This document shows positions 11,222-21,878 of a DNA stretch of 64,000 nucleotides, piece by piece. Under the pieces are notes generated by a model, which saw only the letters and a list, made by a program, of their open reading frames with translations, did not search any database and was not told the origin of the DNA. The DNA lies in NCBI GenBank assembly GCA_027924645.1, contig BSBN01001199.1, positions 372,001 to 436,000 of the forward strand, given 5' to 3'. Every line of letters begins with the position of its first letter. The stretch's first letter is position 1. The translations under genes and the position numbers were made by a program. The DNA comes from Cunninghamia lanceolata (taxonomy: Eukaryota > Streptophyta > Pinopsida > Cupressales > Cupressaceae).

Positions 11222-13228
11222 TTAGGAAGGGATGTCCTCCTCTCCCTTAGAAAGAAACTCCAACATTTTGTCAAATTCTTTAACCCTGTCATTATCAACA
11301 CCATGAATAAGAACTTCATGTTCCCTCAGTAGGGAGAGATTGGCCATAGCATATCTACATAACATGCTAGTAATGAAATTACCAAGAGAAAAGACTCTTT
11401 TTTCCAGGAACTCCACCTGCTCCTTCAGCTAAGACAAATCATCAGCACCATTTAATTCCTCAATATTGTCTTCCTCCCTACCATCTTGAGCATTATTACC
11501 TTCCTCTTAAAACAGACCAGGATCAACATAAACAACAGAGGAAACAGAGTGGGAATCCTTCCTAGTGTTATCAATAGTATCAGTCACCTCCACCTAAGTA
11601 GAAATATCTCCCACATCCACACAGTCACCAATGGGGACATAATTATGAACCCCAATATTATCTTCAGTATCAAAGGTTTCCACAGGAATGTCCTACCCAT
11701 CAATTTCTTCTTCACCACTGGAATCTTCACTAGCAATCTTTTGAACATCACTGGAATCTTTAAGATCTTCCTCCTCATGAGTAGATGTTTCAGAATTACT
11801 TTTAGAATAGTCAATCAACTTCAGCTTGGGAGCCCATTTGCTAGCAATACGACTAGACTGCCTAACAACAACAAATTTACCTTCTAGTTTAACTTTTTTG
11901 AAATTCCATGAGGGTCCCTCCCTACCCTAATTCTGCTCACTCTGGGTCCTAGAAACCCCAATATCTTCTTTCAAAAGGTTAGACTCTATGTCAACATTTG
12001 AAATATGTCTCTTAGATTTCAATTTGAATCTAGAGAGACGGTTTTGAACATTTTTGGTAATAGACTTAGAAGTCCCGAAATAATGATCACCTTCAGGAAG
12101 CCATTTAGGAGTAGCAAGACTAGTTTTCACCAAGTCGGTATGGGTATCCTGACCAGAGGGATGAAGAGAAGGAGAAGGAGACATAACTAAGTGAATCTAG
12201 TATAATCTATGAATGAGCCCTTGATGTAAGGGAATAGGCTTCTCACTAGGCTTCTTTAGCAGAGTCTTCTTAACATGTTGAATAGAGTGCTCAAGAGAAG
12301 AAAGCAAGTAAAAAGGAAAACTAATAGTGGCATTCCTTCTAAAATGATTCAATAAGGGGAGATGATAGTGATAAAACCTAGTAAAACGACCCTCAAGGGT
12401 GAAATACTTCATCACCATATAGCCCATGTCAACCCACAGTTCAGGAAGACAGGCTCTCTCAAAACCACCCTGGTAAGGCACCAACTCCTCACCTTCACCA
12501 AGAAATAGTTTTTGATTCTAAGCATTTGAAATCCTAGACTTTTTTTGTATCTTCATACCTTTTGAAGAAAGACCCGTAGCCATAGCAATTTCATTCTCTG
12601 AAACCACGAAACTAACATTCCGAATTTGTACCTTGCGATTATCCCACAACTGAGCAAATTGAATAGATAGGTTTTCATCATGTCCATTCAAACATTCAAG
12701 GATTGGGGTGAATCCTCCTTCTTTCTAGTAATGCCAAACCACGGCATTCTCTTGAAATTCTTCGTAGTTGTTAGGTTCAGTTCTAATCCTGTCGCCACCC
12801 ATGATGAAAAACTAGTGAAATTGAATGAACCTGGAGAAGGGATAGGCAAAGTTATTATCCAGAAAACTTCTATTAATGCTATGGGAAAATTGAGAGACTT
12901 TGATCACGGTGCAATGAGTATGAAAGGCAAAGAGAACACAATCAGAATAAGGGAAATCATTATGACAAGAACCCGAGGTCCTTACATAATCTTTCCTTAT
13001 TAATCGACTATCCTTCACATGCATGAAAAGATGTCTAATCTCACTCTCATCATTTATAGAGTGTCTAATCAGCATGCCCTGAATTAAAGAACTAGCCACA
13101 TAGATAAGACAAGTGAAATGATGAGTAATCATCATATAGTAACTTGTTCTTTTTGAATGATATCCCCAATTTGACACAGGAATTATGGAGTTGGTGCCAA
13201 CAATGCCAATTTTGAAATTGCTAACCAA
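11222..13228 (-). pseudogene. unknown post-RNase H frame of the LINE, minus-strand copy
   Basis: About 2 kb of interrupted frame follows RNase H. Pieces include 13228-12812, 12484-12197 (conserved KYFTLEG, LLNHFRRN, PFYLLSSLEHS), 12184-11927 (Ser/Lys-rich), 11814-11584 and 11416-11222 (LIHGVDNDR, MLEFLSKGEE). The second and the last of these have counterparts in the opposite-strand LINE at 8342-8580 and 9369-9510, and in the same order. The segment therefore travels with the LINE rather than being host DNA. I do not recognise the protein family. It could be a C-terminal extension of ORF2 or a separate ORF3. Confidence 0.6.
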
Positions 13229-13696
13229 AATTTGCTAGGTCGTTAGAAATAGTGTTGTCCTCTCTATAAATATGAGAGAAGGAAATGACAGGAATAGCCT
13301 GTGAAAGAGTTTGAATATCAAACACTATATCCTTAAGTTGCCAACCACACTCTAAGGCTTTAGACACAGCCTCAATAATAATTTTGGAATTGCCTTGAAC
13401 AGAAGCTGGTGGATACCAAGTGATATAGCCAACTTGAGACCCCATAAAAGAGCAGAGGCTTCAACAAATTTATTAGTTTGGTTACCAATTCCTCCAGCAT
13501 AAGCAACAATTAGAGCTCCTTTATCATTCCTTATAATTCCTCCACCACTAGCCTTTCCATTTGACTTAGCAGCTCCATCAAAATTCAATTTGAACCAACC
13601 TGGGTCAGGGGGAGTCCAAATAGTGTTTAATCCTTTAATGCATTTAGAATCATCAAAAGCTGGAATTTGATTCACAATCCCCCAGTTGGAAGCCAT
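13223..13696 (-). pseudogene. LINE RNase H domain
   Basis: The frame gives WFKLNFDGAAKSNGKASGGG, with the first catalytic Asp in the FDGA motif, followed by IIRNDKGALIVAYAGG and then EASALLWGLKLAISLGI. After a frame change it ends SHIYREDNTISNDLANFG. This is the plant RNase H fold (RVT_3 type) found after RT in many plant L1-like LINEs, where it is thought to degrade RNA in the RNA:DNA hybrid. The frame switches at about 13370-13450, which breaks the domain. Confidence 0.8.
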
Positions 13697-13789
13697 AAGG
13701 ACTTCATGTTGAGTAAGAGGTTTGTCAGCAATTTTGATGCTAGAATTAGAAACATTCTCTAGGAGAGCTTTAGAAAAAGAATAGAAAAC

Positions 13790-14080
13790 CTATGAAGAAT
13801 TTTGAACAGTTTCTCTAAAAATCCTATAATTTCTTTCTTTCCAAAGGAACCAAGAAGCAAAAGGAAGAGCTTCAATCTGTAATTCTACTAGCCAAGGATG
13901 GGATAGAGGAGGGATCCAATTAAGAATGAGATCTTTTATTTCCTTATTGCAGACCCATTGTAAACCAAAATTCAGAAAGACTTTACTCCATATCTTAGTT
14001 GCAAATTCACAATGCAATATAAGATGAGAGATAGATTCTTCTTCTTTCAAGCACATAACACATCTATTAACTAGTGGCAT
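13790..14080 (-). pseudogene. LINE zf-RVT-like segment
   Basis: The frame begins near the Cys-rich stretch CVMCLKEEESISHLILHC, followed by ATKIWSKVF and later WLVELQIEALPFASWFLWKERN. This Cys-x2-Cys...His...Cys layout with a Trp-rich tail is the zinc-binding region (zf-RVT) between reverse transcriptase and RNase H in plant LINEs. A short gap with frame breaks separates it from the RT fragment upstream (14626). Confidence 0.75.
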
Positions 14081-14625
14081 ACCCCTTCATTGAAGATTGG
14101 CCTGAGTCAAAATGTTATTATGAACAACAGTCCACCAGAAAATGTTTACCTTTGGAAGGAGTTTACACTTCCAGACCTTCCTCCAGACATCATCCTTAAA
14201 TTCCTCCTCGATCAGCAATTGGTAAGCAGATTTGACTGAAAAATAACCCTTTTTTTAGTAGACCAAAAAAGTTGATCATTTCTAGAGAGAAGAGGAATCC
14301 TGGTATTAAGAAGAATTTGTTGTATTTTATTAGCCCTATGAAGGAGATTCAAATTATTGGTACAACACTCCAGCAGATTTTTCCAACTTTTAACACCTTG
14401 ATCTTGATGAATATAATGACTAACTTTGTTGCCAAAAAATTGTTTGGCAAGAACACTAATAACTTCATTGCCCATCTATTTAGAAAGAGGACCATCACCT
14501 AACCAAGGATCTTCCCAAAAATTTATAAGAGATCTATCACCAAGTTTCCATTTGATACCCTTGTTGATAAGACTTTTGAATTTAATAATTTTATTCCAAA
14601 TAATAGATCCTTGAGGAAGGCCCTC

Positions 14626-15575
14626 CTAATTAAGGAAAGAATATCTGTCAATGTCCCTTGAGTATTTAGCCTTTATAATAAGACCCCAGTCAGTATCCCT
14701 ATTTAAGAAGTTCCAAATAATCTTGGACAGCAAAGCCTTATTCATATTTTGAATGGTTCTAATGTTAAGCCCACCAGGAGACTTAGGAAGGCAGACTTTA
14801 TCCCATTTTACCAAAGAAATTCTCTTTTTTTCTTCAGTTCCAATCCACAAGAAAGTTCTCTGAATTTTCTCCAGTTTATTAGCCAAATATCTAGGTATTT
14901 TAAATAAGGATAAATAGTAGGTAGGTATACCTTGAAGAGAGGCCCTCAGAAGCTGTAATTTTCCCACACTGCTTAAAAGTTTTCCTTTCCATTCCAACAA
15001 TTTCTTTTGAGTTCTTTCAATAATATTATGCCAAAAACCTGGAGAAACTTCCTTAGTAGTCAAAGGGAGACCAAGATAGATTGAAGGAAGGTCAGTAGCC
15101 ACACAACCAAGGATATTTATAATTTTTCTTTGGAGATCCCCTGGGGTATTGGAAAAGAACACATTACTTTTTTGAAAATTAATATGCTAACTAGAAGCCA
15201 TAGCATAATCATTTAGTAAAGATTTCCATCTGGAGGCTTCTAAAATAGAGGAGATACCAAAAAGAATGGTATCATCAACAAGCTATTAGATAGGCATAGG
15301 AGATAGAGAAGAGGCAGGTTAAATCCCAGTTAAATCTTTAGAGTTGATCTTGCTATAAACAGATTTACCAAGAGATTCAGCTATCATAATAAAAAGATAG
15401 GGGGACAAACGATCTCCCTATCTTATTCCCCTAGAAGGAGAAAACAAACCCCTTGGAACTCCATTAACAAGGACTGAGTATTTAGCAATAGTAACAGCTT
15501 CCTTAATGAGAAGAGAAACCTTATCATTGAACCCAAGCTTTTGAATGATGTTGCATTTATGATAGATCATCATAA
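14626..15575 (-). pseudogene. LINE reverse transcriptase, C-terminal half
   Basis: Reading from 15575, the frame gives LVNGVPRGLFSPSRGIR, a stop, then GDRLSPYLFIMIAES, the conserved L1 RT stretch. LVDDTILFG follows near 15275-15249, with the catalytic Asp pair in a variant of the YADD/FADD motif. A frame of 178 codons (15162-14626) then holds the typical post-catalytic region: YLGLPL, WKGKLLSSVGKLQLLRA, FLWIG and KSPGGLNIR. The N-terminal RT and endonuclease are missing through 5' truncation. At least one in-frame stop and a shift prevent activity. Confidence 0.85.
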
Positions 15576-15959
15576 AAATGGCTCCTCAAGGGTCCATTTA
15601 TATATTTTTGGATACAAATATCAATGGTCAAGATTGGTTGAGAATTGGTTAAGAGATCAATTATTGAGATTAGGTTGGTTAATTGGTTGTGAGATGGATG
15701 GTGGAGGATAAAAGGGAAATTTTTTATAATATTTTTCTGATTTTTAGGTGCAAAGGGGTGGAATTTAAATAATAAAGTTTATTTAAATCATGTGAGGGGA
15801 AAATAAATAAATATGATATTTATTTATTTAAGACTAGGACATTAGGATATGGGATAATTAATTAAATAAATTAATGTTTTTAATTTATTTAGTTAATTGG
15901 ATTAAAATGTTGTAGGCATGGCTAAGATGGTGGGTGATTTTTAGGTGTCTACACATATA

Positions 15960-16510
15960 ATTAAAAACAAACCTTCTTGATCTTTGTATACAATGTAGAC
16001 TCATTGTTGTTTGTACTAATTCAATTTCTAATCATGTATGAATTAATTCAACTATACCATGCTCTAGGTGCTTGTTTAAGACCATAAAGAGCTTTCTTCA
16101 ATCTACATACCTTATCTTCATGCCCACATACTTCACATCCTGGTGTCTATTGCACATAAACTTCCTCCTTTAGAAAACCATTTATAAATGATTGTTTGAC
16201 ATCCATCTCATTATTTTTTTGATTGTTTAGTGTTGCAATGCCTAAGAATATTATAACTATATCAAGCCTTTCTATAGGTGTATATGTTTCATTGTAATCA
16301 ATACTATTGTTCAAAACCTTTTGCTACTAACCTTGCTTTATATTTTTCAACTTCACCCACTACATTGAACTTAGTTGTATAGACCCATTTGACTCCTATG
16401 CATTCTTTACCTTCAGGTAGATCTACTAGATCCCATTTGTCATTCCTTTTAGTGGAATAAATCTCTTCATCCATACCATTGATCCAATGTTATTCCTTGA
16501 TTTCTTCCTT
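15960..16510 (-). pseudogene. copia reverse transcriptase, N-terminal part
   Basis: Translation on the minus strand gives LVDLPEGKECIGVKWVYTTK, then KYKARLVAKGFEQ, MDVKQSFINGFLKEEVYVQ and, at 16100-16053, [16 protein letters not shown]. These are the signature motifs of copia RT in order. Protein similarity ends at about 15960, before the YVDD catalytic motif, where the flanking repeat begins. Asp-to-Lys/Gln style changes (DVKQSF for the usual DVKTAF) and stops show decay. Confidence 0.85.
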
Positions 16511-17149
16511 AAAATATACAGGACCATGTGAGAATAAAGCAAAATTTGGATGTAAATCTTTTTTTTTGCTTGATCATAAATCTCTTACAAACATCTTATT
16601 TTCTCCTCTATATCTTGATTTAAATGAGGCAAGTGTAGGATCAAATTCATTACTTACTTGTGAGTTGGGAGTAGGATGGCTTGATGGTTCACCTTGTACA
16701 AAAAACCTTGGTGTTCTCAACTCTCTTGAATTATCTCCTTGAAGATTTCTTGCTGGAGTACAGGTCTGTTACTACTCGTGCACTAGATTGACCATCTTCC
16801 ACTCTTTGTTCTTTTGTTTCTTATTTATTTTGAGGTATTGGTGCTACAATTGTAATTGATCTATCAATATTTACATCTCATACTTCTTCTTCCTTCAATT
16901 TAACATATCTCTTGATGATTACCTTCTTAGTAATGGGATTGTATATCTTGTAAGCTTTGGACTGCTCACAATAACTAATAAAGTTACTTTTTTACCTCTT
17001 ATCATAAAATTTTCTTCTTGTTTCTTCTAGAACATGTGCATATGCAATACATCTAAAAATCCTTAAGTGAAATGTACACTATGATTCTTACCATTCCATG
17101 CTTCCTATGAAATGCTATCTTTGACACTCTTTGTAGGAGATGTATTTAG

Positions 17150-17720
17150 AATATATACCACACAAGCTATTGCTTTTTCTTAATATTCATTAGGCAAGTG
17201 CTTGGCCTTTAACATTCTCTTTGCCATAGCCATTATTGTTCTATTCTTCCTCTTTGTGACAACTTTTTGGTGGTATGTATCTTGTAGTAAATTGCTTCAT
17301 AATTCCATGATATCTACAATATCTTAAAACTCATTTGGCTTGCATTCACCACTTCTATCTAACATAAGTATCTTGATGTATTGGTCACTTTATTTCTCAA
17401 CCAATGCTTTGAAATCCTTGAAAAATATGAAGAAAATAAATGCATGTTTTACTACTAAAATCATTAATAAAAGTTAAAAAATAAATACTTCCACCTATTG
17501 ATGGAGTCTGCATTAAAGAACATAAATCAGTGTGCACAAGTTCTAATGGTATTGTCACTCTATAAGACATTTCTATTGGAAAATTCTCCCTATGTTGCTT
17601 TGCCAAGATACAACTCTCACATAAACTAGTTGGCTCCTTAATTGGTGGTAGTCCTCTCACAATCTACTTATTATGCAATAAGCTCAATCCTCCAAAATAA
17701 AGCTGTCAATACCTTAGATT
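17150..17720 (-). pseudogene. copia integrase fragment
   Basis: The frame at 17660-17397 gives CESCILAKQHRENFP, the end of the pre-integrase zinc region. It then gives ELVHTDLCSLMQTPSIGGS and YFLTFINDFSSKT, the copia integrase core with its first Asp (HTDL) and the conserved ND pair. The rest of the core downstream is broken up by stops and frame changes; I did not locate the final catalytic Glu with confidence. Confidence 0.75.
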
Positions 17721-18059
17721 CCATAACCATGCCTAATCTAAATAAGTTTCCTTGAAATTTTCTTTGGGCTCTCCTTGAATTGTCTTTTCACTCTTGATTT
17801 AGAGTGGGAACTAGGAGGTCTATCCAAAATAATACAAACATTATCTTCAAAAAATATTATATAGCCCTTTTATATAATTTGTCCAATACTTATGAGATTA
17901 TGCTTCAATCTAGGCACAAAATAAACATCTATAATGTACCTTCTTTCACCATGTGAAATGTAAAAATATTGATTACATCTTTACCATAATTCAGACTTGA
18001 TTATCATTTTCCAACTTGACTTCTGACTTCACCAAACTATCTAAACTTGCAAACAAATC

Positions 18060-19060
18060 TCTATTCCATATCATATTATTACTACATCATCTATCTAAAA
18101 TCCAAATATCACTAGTGATCTCTTGAGAAACATGACATATAATGAATAATGTCCTATAATTACTTTCAGATACATTTAAAAAATTTGTATTTTGTTTACC
18201 CGTATCTACTTGTATTTTTTGATATTCATATGCATAATGACCAAATTTATTCTAATAATAATGCCAAATATTAGACTTAGCATACCTTAAAGATTGTTGA
18301 TTGTTGTTACACCCTTTAGAACTATGACAACGAAAATTTTTGTTTGTCTTTCCACCTTGATCTAGACTATTCCTTCCATCTCTTTGATTATTATTTCTCC
18401 CCCAACCCTTGGACCTTGACCTTCCACTTCCTCTACCGAATGAGACTTGTGGTTTATATGCATTCTTCAAAGAGGAATTATTATTCTTGTTTAATCTAGA
18501 TTCATAGGTTAACAAAGATCCCATCAACTAATCTATAAATAGTTATGTTAGATCTTTAGACTCTTCAATTGCAACCATAATAATATTAAATTTACTAGGT
18601 AGATATCAAAGAATATTTTCTACAATCTTCTTGTCAATAATATCTTCTCCATGTGATCTAATTTGATTAAAAATATTCATAACTTGACTTGAAAACTGGT
18701 TTGTAGACTCTGAATCCTTTATTTGCAAATTTTCAAGACTTCTCCTAAGAGACTATAATTTAGCCACTTTTACCCTAATTGTTCCTTAATAAGAAGTTTC
18801 CAAAATCCCTCATGCCTTTTTAGATGTAGTTGTTGCTACAACCCCAGGAAAGATAGACTTGTACATTACTTGTTGAATTAAGAATAGCGATTTTGCATCT
18901 TTTTTATATTTACTCTAATTTCATCTTTTATTTCTCTAGTCAAAGCTTGATAAATTACCTGATCTGGAGGTTCTATAAAACGATTTTTACCATATCCCAA
19001 AATTCTTGTGAACAAAATAAAATCTTCATTTTAATAGACTATAAATCATAGTTCTAACCC
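18060..19060 (-). pseudogene. copia gag and protease remnants
   Basis: Starting near 19045 the minus strand reads LFCSQEFWDMV and later QALTREIKDEIRVNIKK, a copia gag (UBN2-like) pattern. A basic Gly/Arg/Asn-rich stretch follows (18527-18252). A zinc knuckle then appears in decayed form as YYQNKFGHYAYEYQ, with Cys positions turned to Tyr. Near 18095 the protease motif WILDSGCSNHMTG expected for copia appears as WILDRWCSNNMIWN, with the catalytic Asp kept and the Ser-Gly lost. Not functional. Confidence 0.7.
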
Positions 19061-19722
19061 ATAAATATGGGGATTTATGGCTAAGAAAGATTACTTCTTA
19101 TCGACATGCCTACAAACATATCTACTATAATGAATCACATCTAGGAAAATTATTAAATGAATCACATCTAGGAAAATTACTATGGTGATTGACTTTGGTA
19201 GATTCACATGCCTTCACTCATCTTTTGATCAAAACTTCCTATTCAATTTGTATTATTCTAAAACTTAGGTGATTCTATTTCCTTGATGGATACTTTTTGC
19301 TTAATGCTATGATTCTATTTCCTTCCAATTAAACTACCTCTTCTTTATACAATGTCTGGAATATTATTTCTCTATAGTAAAAGAAAAATGGCCTCCTTTA
19401 TACTTTGACTACACCTTTGTTATGTGCCTAGCTACATCCTCCACTATAATTATCTATGATCTCTAATAAAATCTTGAAATCCTATAGCTATGACCTTCTT
19501 TCTTCAAGCTTAGGTGATTTGTCCCATTCTATTGATGTATTTTCTTGTGCTTTGTTTGGTGGCTTCTTTACAAATATTAACCTCTAATATCCTTTTTGAC
19601 AGTGGATTCTCTAATAGTTGTGGTCAAAATTTTAAATTTATATGAACCTTCTTCTCTCTAATAGTCATAATTACCCTTCTTGTAACCCATGATCTTTTTC
19701 TCTCTTCTTCAACTTCAATTTT

Positions 19723-19734
19723 GCTCTCATACCA
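19723..19734 (-). other. primer binding site of the copia element
   Basis: The minus strand reads TGGTATGAGAGC three bases inside the LTR end. The common plant tRNA-iMet primer site is TGGTATCAGAGC, one mismatch away. Its position fixes the orientation of the copia element and the inner edge of its 5' LTR. Confidence 0.85.
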
Positions 19735-19737
19735 CTC

Positions 19738-20039
19738 TGATGGTGGATAGAGACAAACACACACAACACAAATTCTACAACATTATGAAATAAATTCTAT
19801 TTCTTGATGATCAAATCATTACAAGATGCCTCAATATATATAGGTCTTTACAATACATACTAGTACATTGCATTAAATATTTGCCTATATTGGAAACTTC
19901 CTAACTTATCTTGTTTCCTCTAGAAACATTTTGCAACTACTAGTTTCTTCTAAAATGTTATATTTAAACTTTACCTAAAGTTTTTATTTAATTATACAAT
20001 AATTAATCATGGTTATGGGAGAAATTAAACATTCCAACA
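19738..20039 (-). mobile_element. 5' LTR of the copia element
   Basis: Minus-strand sequence from TGTTGGAATG to CACCATCA, 302 bp, with proper TG...CA ends and next to a primer site. Length and start are typical of plant copia LTRs. The partner LTR is not in the window, so ends and duplication cannot be verified against a second copy. Confidence 0.75.
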
Positions 20040-20999
20040 TTTTATTTTCCACTTCAAATTTTAGAATATCCATGCCACAAGATTTTTTATCTATCTTAAA
20101 ATTAGCATGTTGAGAATCCTATGCATCAAATAAATAACTAACTTTCATTGAAAAAGAGAAGAAATATTAGGTGAATGCAATTAGTAGCTATAAAAACTAA
20201 ATTCTATGTTGTTTACTAGCACACACCCTCTGCTCACACAAAAATAGGAACTTAGAACCACATACTAACAATGTGAAGGATCTAAATATTTAGTATTGGT
20301 GTTTCAATTGGTTATGAGGACCCTCTTCAAATTTTAAGATAGTTCTTAGAACCTCTGGTTCTTGAAAGCAATGAATTCATTAAAAGTTTTACGATGGATT
20401 AATTGAAAAGTTTTAAGAAGTTTTAAAATCTTCTTCCGCATTTAGATAGTTCTAATAACCACTTTATGTGTTGAAGTAGTTCTTTTAACCCCTACAATTT
20501 AGCTAAAAGTTGGACATTCATCGAAGCACAAAAGATAAGAAACTTTCCTTAGATGTTGTAGTTGAAATTACTTTGGCATGTATATATGAAAATTGTTGAA
20601 GCATAAAATAGGCACATGAATTTCTTGACATAATACCTGAAGAGATGTCAACTAACAAAATTCAATGACTATAGAATATGCACAATTGGGAGCTAGTCAT
20701 TTGGAAGAGCGTGGTTGAGAGAAAAGACCAATGGATTCTATAGTAGTTTTGTAACATTTATGTATTTTTAACCCAAAGACAGGCGAAGTTAAACTTTGAT
20801 AGGTTGGAGGGGACACATGCTATTTGAAAAGAGTGGGATGATGCTCTTCTTATGATTCTTGGTGATTTTAACTATACCCCAAAGAGTTAATTATATGATT
20901 TTCAATCTAAATATGAGTTAGAAATATCTTGCCTAGCACAAAAGCAAATATTAGGATGGATAGAAAGAAATCCCCTACTATATTTCTCAAGGCCCCACA
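20040..20999. other. host-like DNA, no clear gene
   Basis: No open frame of note. At about 20832-20890 the plus strand reads EWDDALLMILGDFNYTPKS, which resembles the LGDFN motif of LINE endonucleases. This hint is short and unsupported by further motifs. The rest shows nothing recognisable. Confidence 0.4.
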
Positions 21000-21263
21000 A
21001 GAGGATTCTTGTTACAATTGATTGGGTTGGTAGAGGAATATCTATTGAATGTGTTAATGTTGTCATTAACTATGATAAGCCAGATTCTGCTAACACTTAC
21101 TTGCATAGGGTTGGAAGAGTAGGCTAGTTTGCTACAAATAATCTTTACATAACTTTGTTTCTTTCATAGTAGACTCAAAGACATTCAACTAGGTTAAAGA
21201 ATAATTTGAAAGTGACATTAATAAGCTTAGAAAAGTGATAGACATGTCAACTTATATGCCATC
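21000..21263 (+). pseudogene. UAP56/SUB2-type DEAD-box RNA helicase, C-terminal fragment
   Basis: The plus strand encodes [20 protein letters not shown], then [20 protein letters not shown]. After a frame change it reads FESDINKLRKVIDMSTYMPS. These match helicase motifs V (RILVATDLVGRGID-like) and VI (HRVGRAGRFG-like) and the very C-terminus of the UAP56/SUB2 mRNA-export helicase, which ends in a TSTYMPS tail. A stop replaces the Arg after HRVGRVG, and further stops and a shift follow. Roughly 90 residues are covered without a visible intron, which would fit a retrocopy, but I do not know the parent gene's exon structure. The rest of the helicase was not found. Confidence 0.8.
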
Positions 21264-21873
21264 TTTAGAATGGAGGAGCCTCTGGCTAATCAAAAGTTTG
21301 AATAAATTAAAGGAAATGTTTTTGAGAGCTATTGAACAATACTTGGAAATTTATTTTATCTTATATAATAAAAAGAAACTACCAATTCTTAAGTGATAAT
21401 GCTCTAGATAAATAAGAAATCCCATTTCTACGTACTACACCTATAAAGCTCAAGGGGACTTGCTAATGTAGTATTGTTGGCAATCTCAAACATCATCAAA
21501 TTTTTGCATCCAAATTGTCTAGTTTATCCATGCATTACTCAAGGAAAGGCCTAAAATGAAATGATAGATACATATGGACTATTGCTTATGGGATTGAGGA
21601 TGTGATGCCTATTCATTAGTGGAGTCCTAAAGGAGAAGAGTCAACATTTTTTCCTCCTAGTGGGACATTGACATTTAGCATGAAGAGCATGTACTCTACC
21701 TACTCACACTATCGGCTAATGAGGCACTAGTTTTATACACACTAGCTTTCTAAAATATTTATGGCCAATCACCAAATATTACTATAAAGTTTCTAATAGG
21801 CTACTCAATTACTTATATGTTTGGGTGCAGTTAAATTCATTTATGTCATCTCCATATCCTAGGAAAATGTTTT
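21264..21873. other. host-like DNA downstream of the helicase fragment
   Basis: No gene recognised. The first part could be 3' untranslated sequence of the helicase retrocopy, but no poly-A tail was evident. The stretch ends at the ACAAC duplication of the outer gypsy element and would have been continuous with 52384 onwards before insertion. Confidence 0.45.
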
Positions 21874-21878
21874 ACAAC
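21874..21878. other. target-site duplication ACAAC, left copy (outer gypsy)
   Basis: ACAAC directly precedes the left LTR end and is repeated at 52379-52383 after the right LTR end. A 5-bp duplication is normal for Ty3/gypsy integrases. It shows that both LTRs belong to one insertion despite 15 kb of nested DNA. Confidence 0.9.

Larger units (their letters stand above)
11041..15580 (-). mobile_element. 5'-truncated L1-like LINE, minus strand
   Basis: In element order it carries the second half of reverse transcriptase (15575-14626), a zf-RVT-like Cys/His segment (14080-13790), RNase H (13696-13223) and a further unknown frame (13228-11222). It then has a 3' end with TATCAAAAA, which appears on the plus strand as TTTTTGATA at 11041. 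The endonuclease and the first part of RT are missing. Several frameshifts and stops interrupt the frame. The surrounding LTR-like repeat resumes on both sides, which defines it as an insertion, although I could not define an exact target-site duplication. Confidence 0.8.
9740..15953 (-). mobile_element. LTR-like repeat, copy 2 (family T), split by a LINE
   Basis: The plus strand starts TGATTATACCTAAAAAATAG and ends ATTTTTAGGTGTCTACA, matching both ends of the 456-2063 copy. The left part runs to about 11040 and the right part from about 15581; between them lies an unrelated minus-strand LINE. The flanks (TCAAG at 9735-9739, CATAT at 15954-15958) do not form a target-site duplication. A LINE 3' end abuts on the left and a copia reverse transcriptase is cut on the right. 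The junctions may therefore have been rearranged after insertion. Confidence 0.55.
15954..20039 (-). mobile_element. decayed Ty1/copia element, 3' end missing
   Basis: In minus-strand order it has a 302-bp 5' LTR (20039-19738), an iMet-type primer site, then gag, protease, integrase and the first part of RT. That is the copia order, with integrase before RT. The sequence stops abruptly inside RT at the edge of the LTR-like repeat T copy 2. RNase H and the 3' LTR are absent from the window. Many stops and shifts occur throughout, so the element is dead and old. Confidence 0.85.

Noticed and set aside
11486..11887. 133-codon plus-strand frame, the longest in that area
   Set aside because: Antisense to the LINE post-RNase H segment, and rich in Ile/Asn/Thr as expected for a complement of Asp/Glu/Lys-coding DNA.
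456..15953. The two family T repeats as the LTR pair of one element
   Set aside because: The flanks do not duplicate, no primer site lies inside the right copy, and the interval contains unrelated elements but no gypsy or copia pol in the expected orientation.
20832..20890. Possible LINE endonuclease motif (LGDFN)
   Set aside because: Only about 19 residues with one motif; no neighbouring endonuclease motifs or RT in the same frame.
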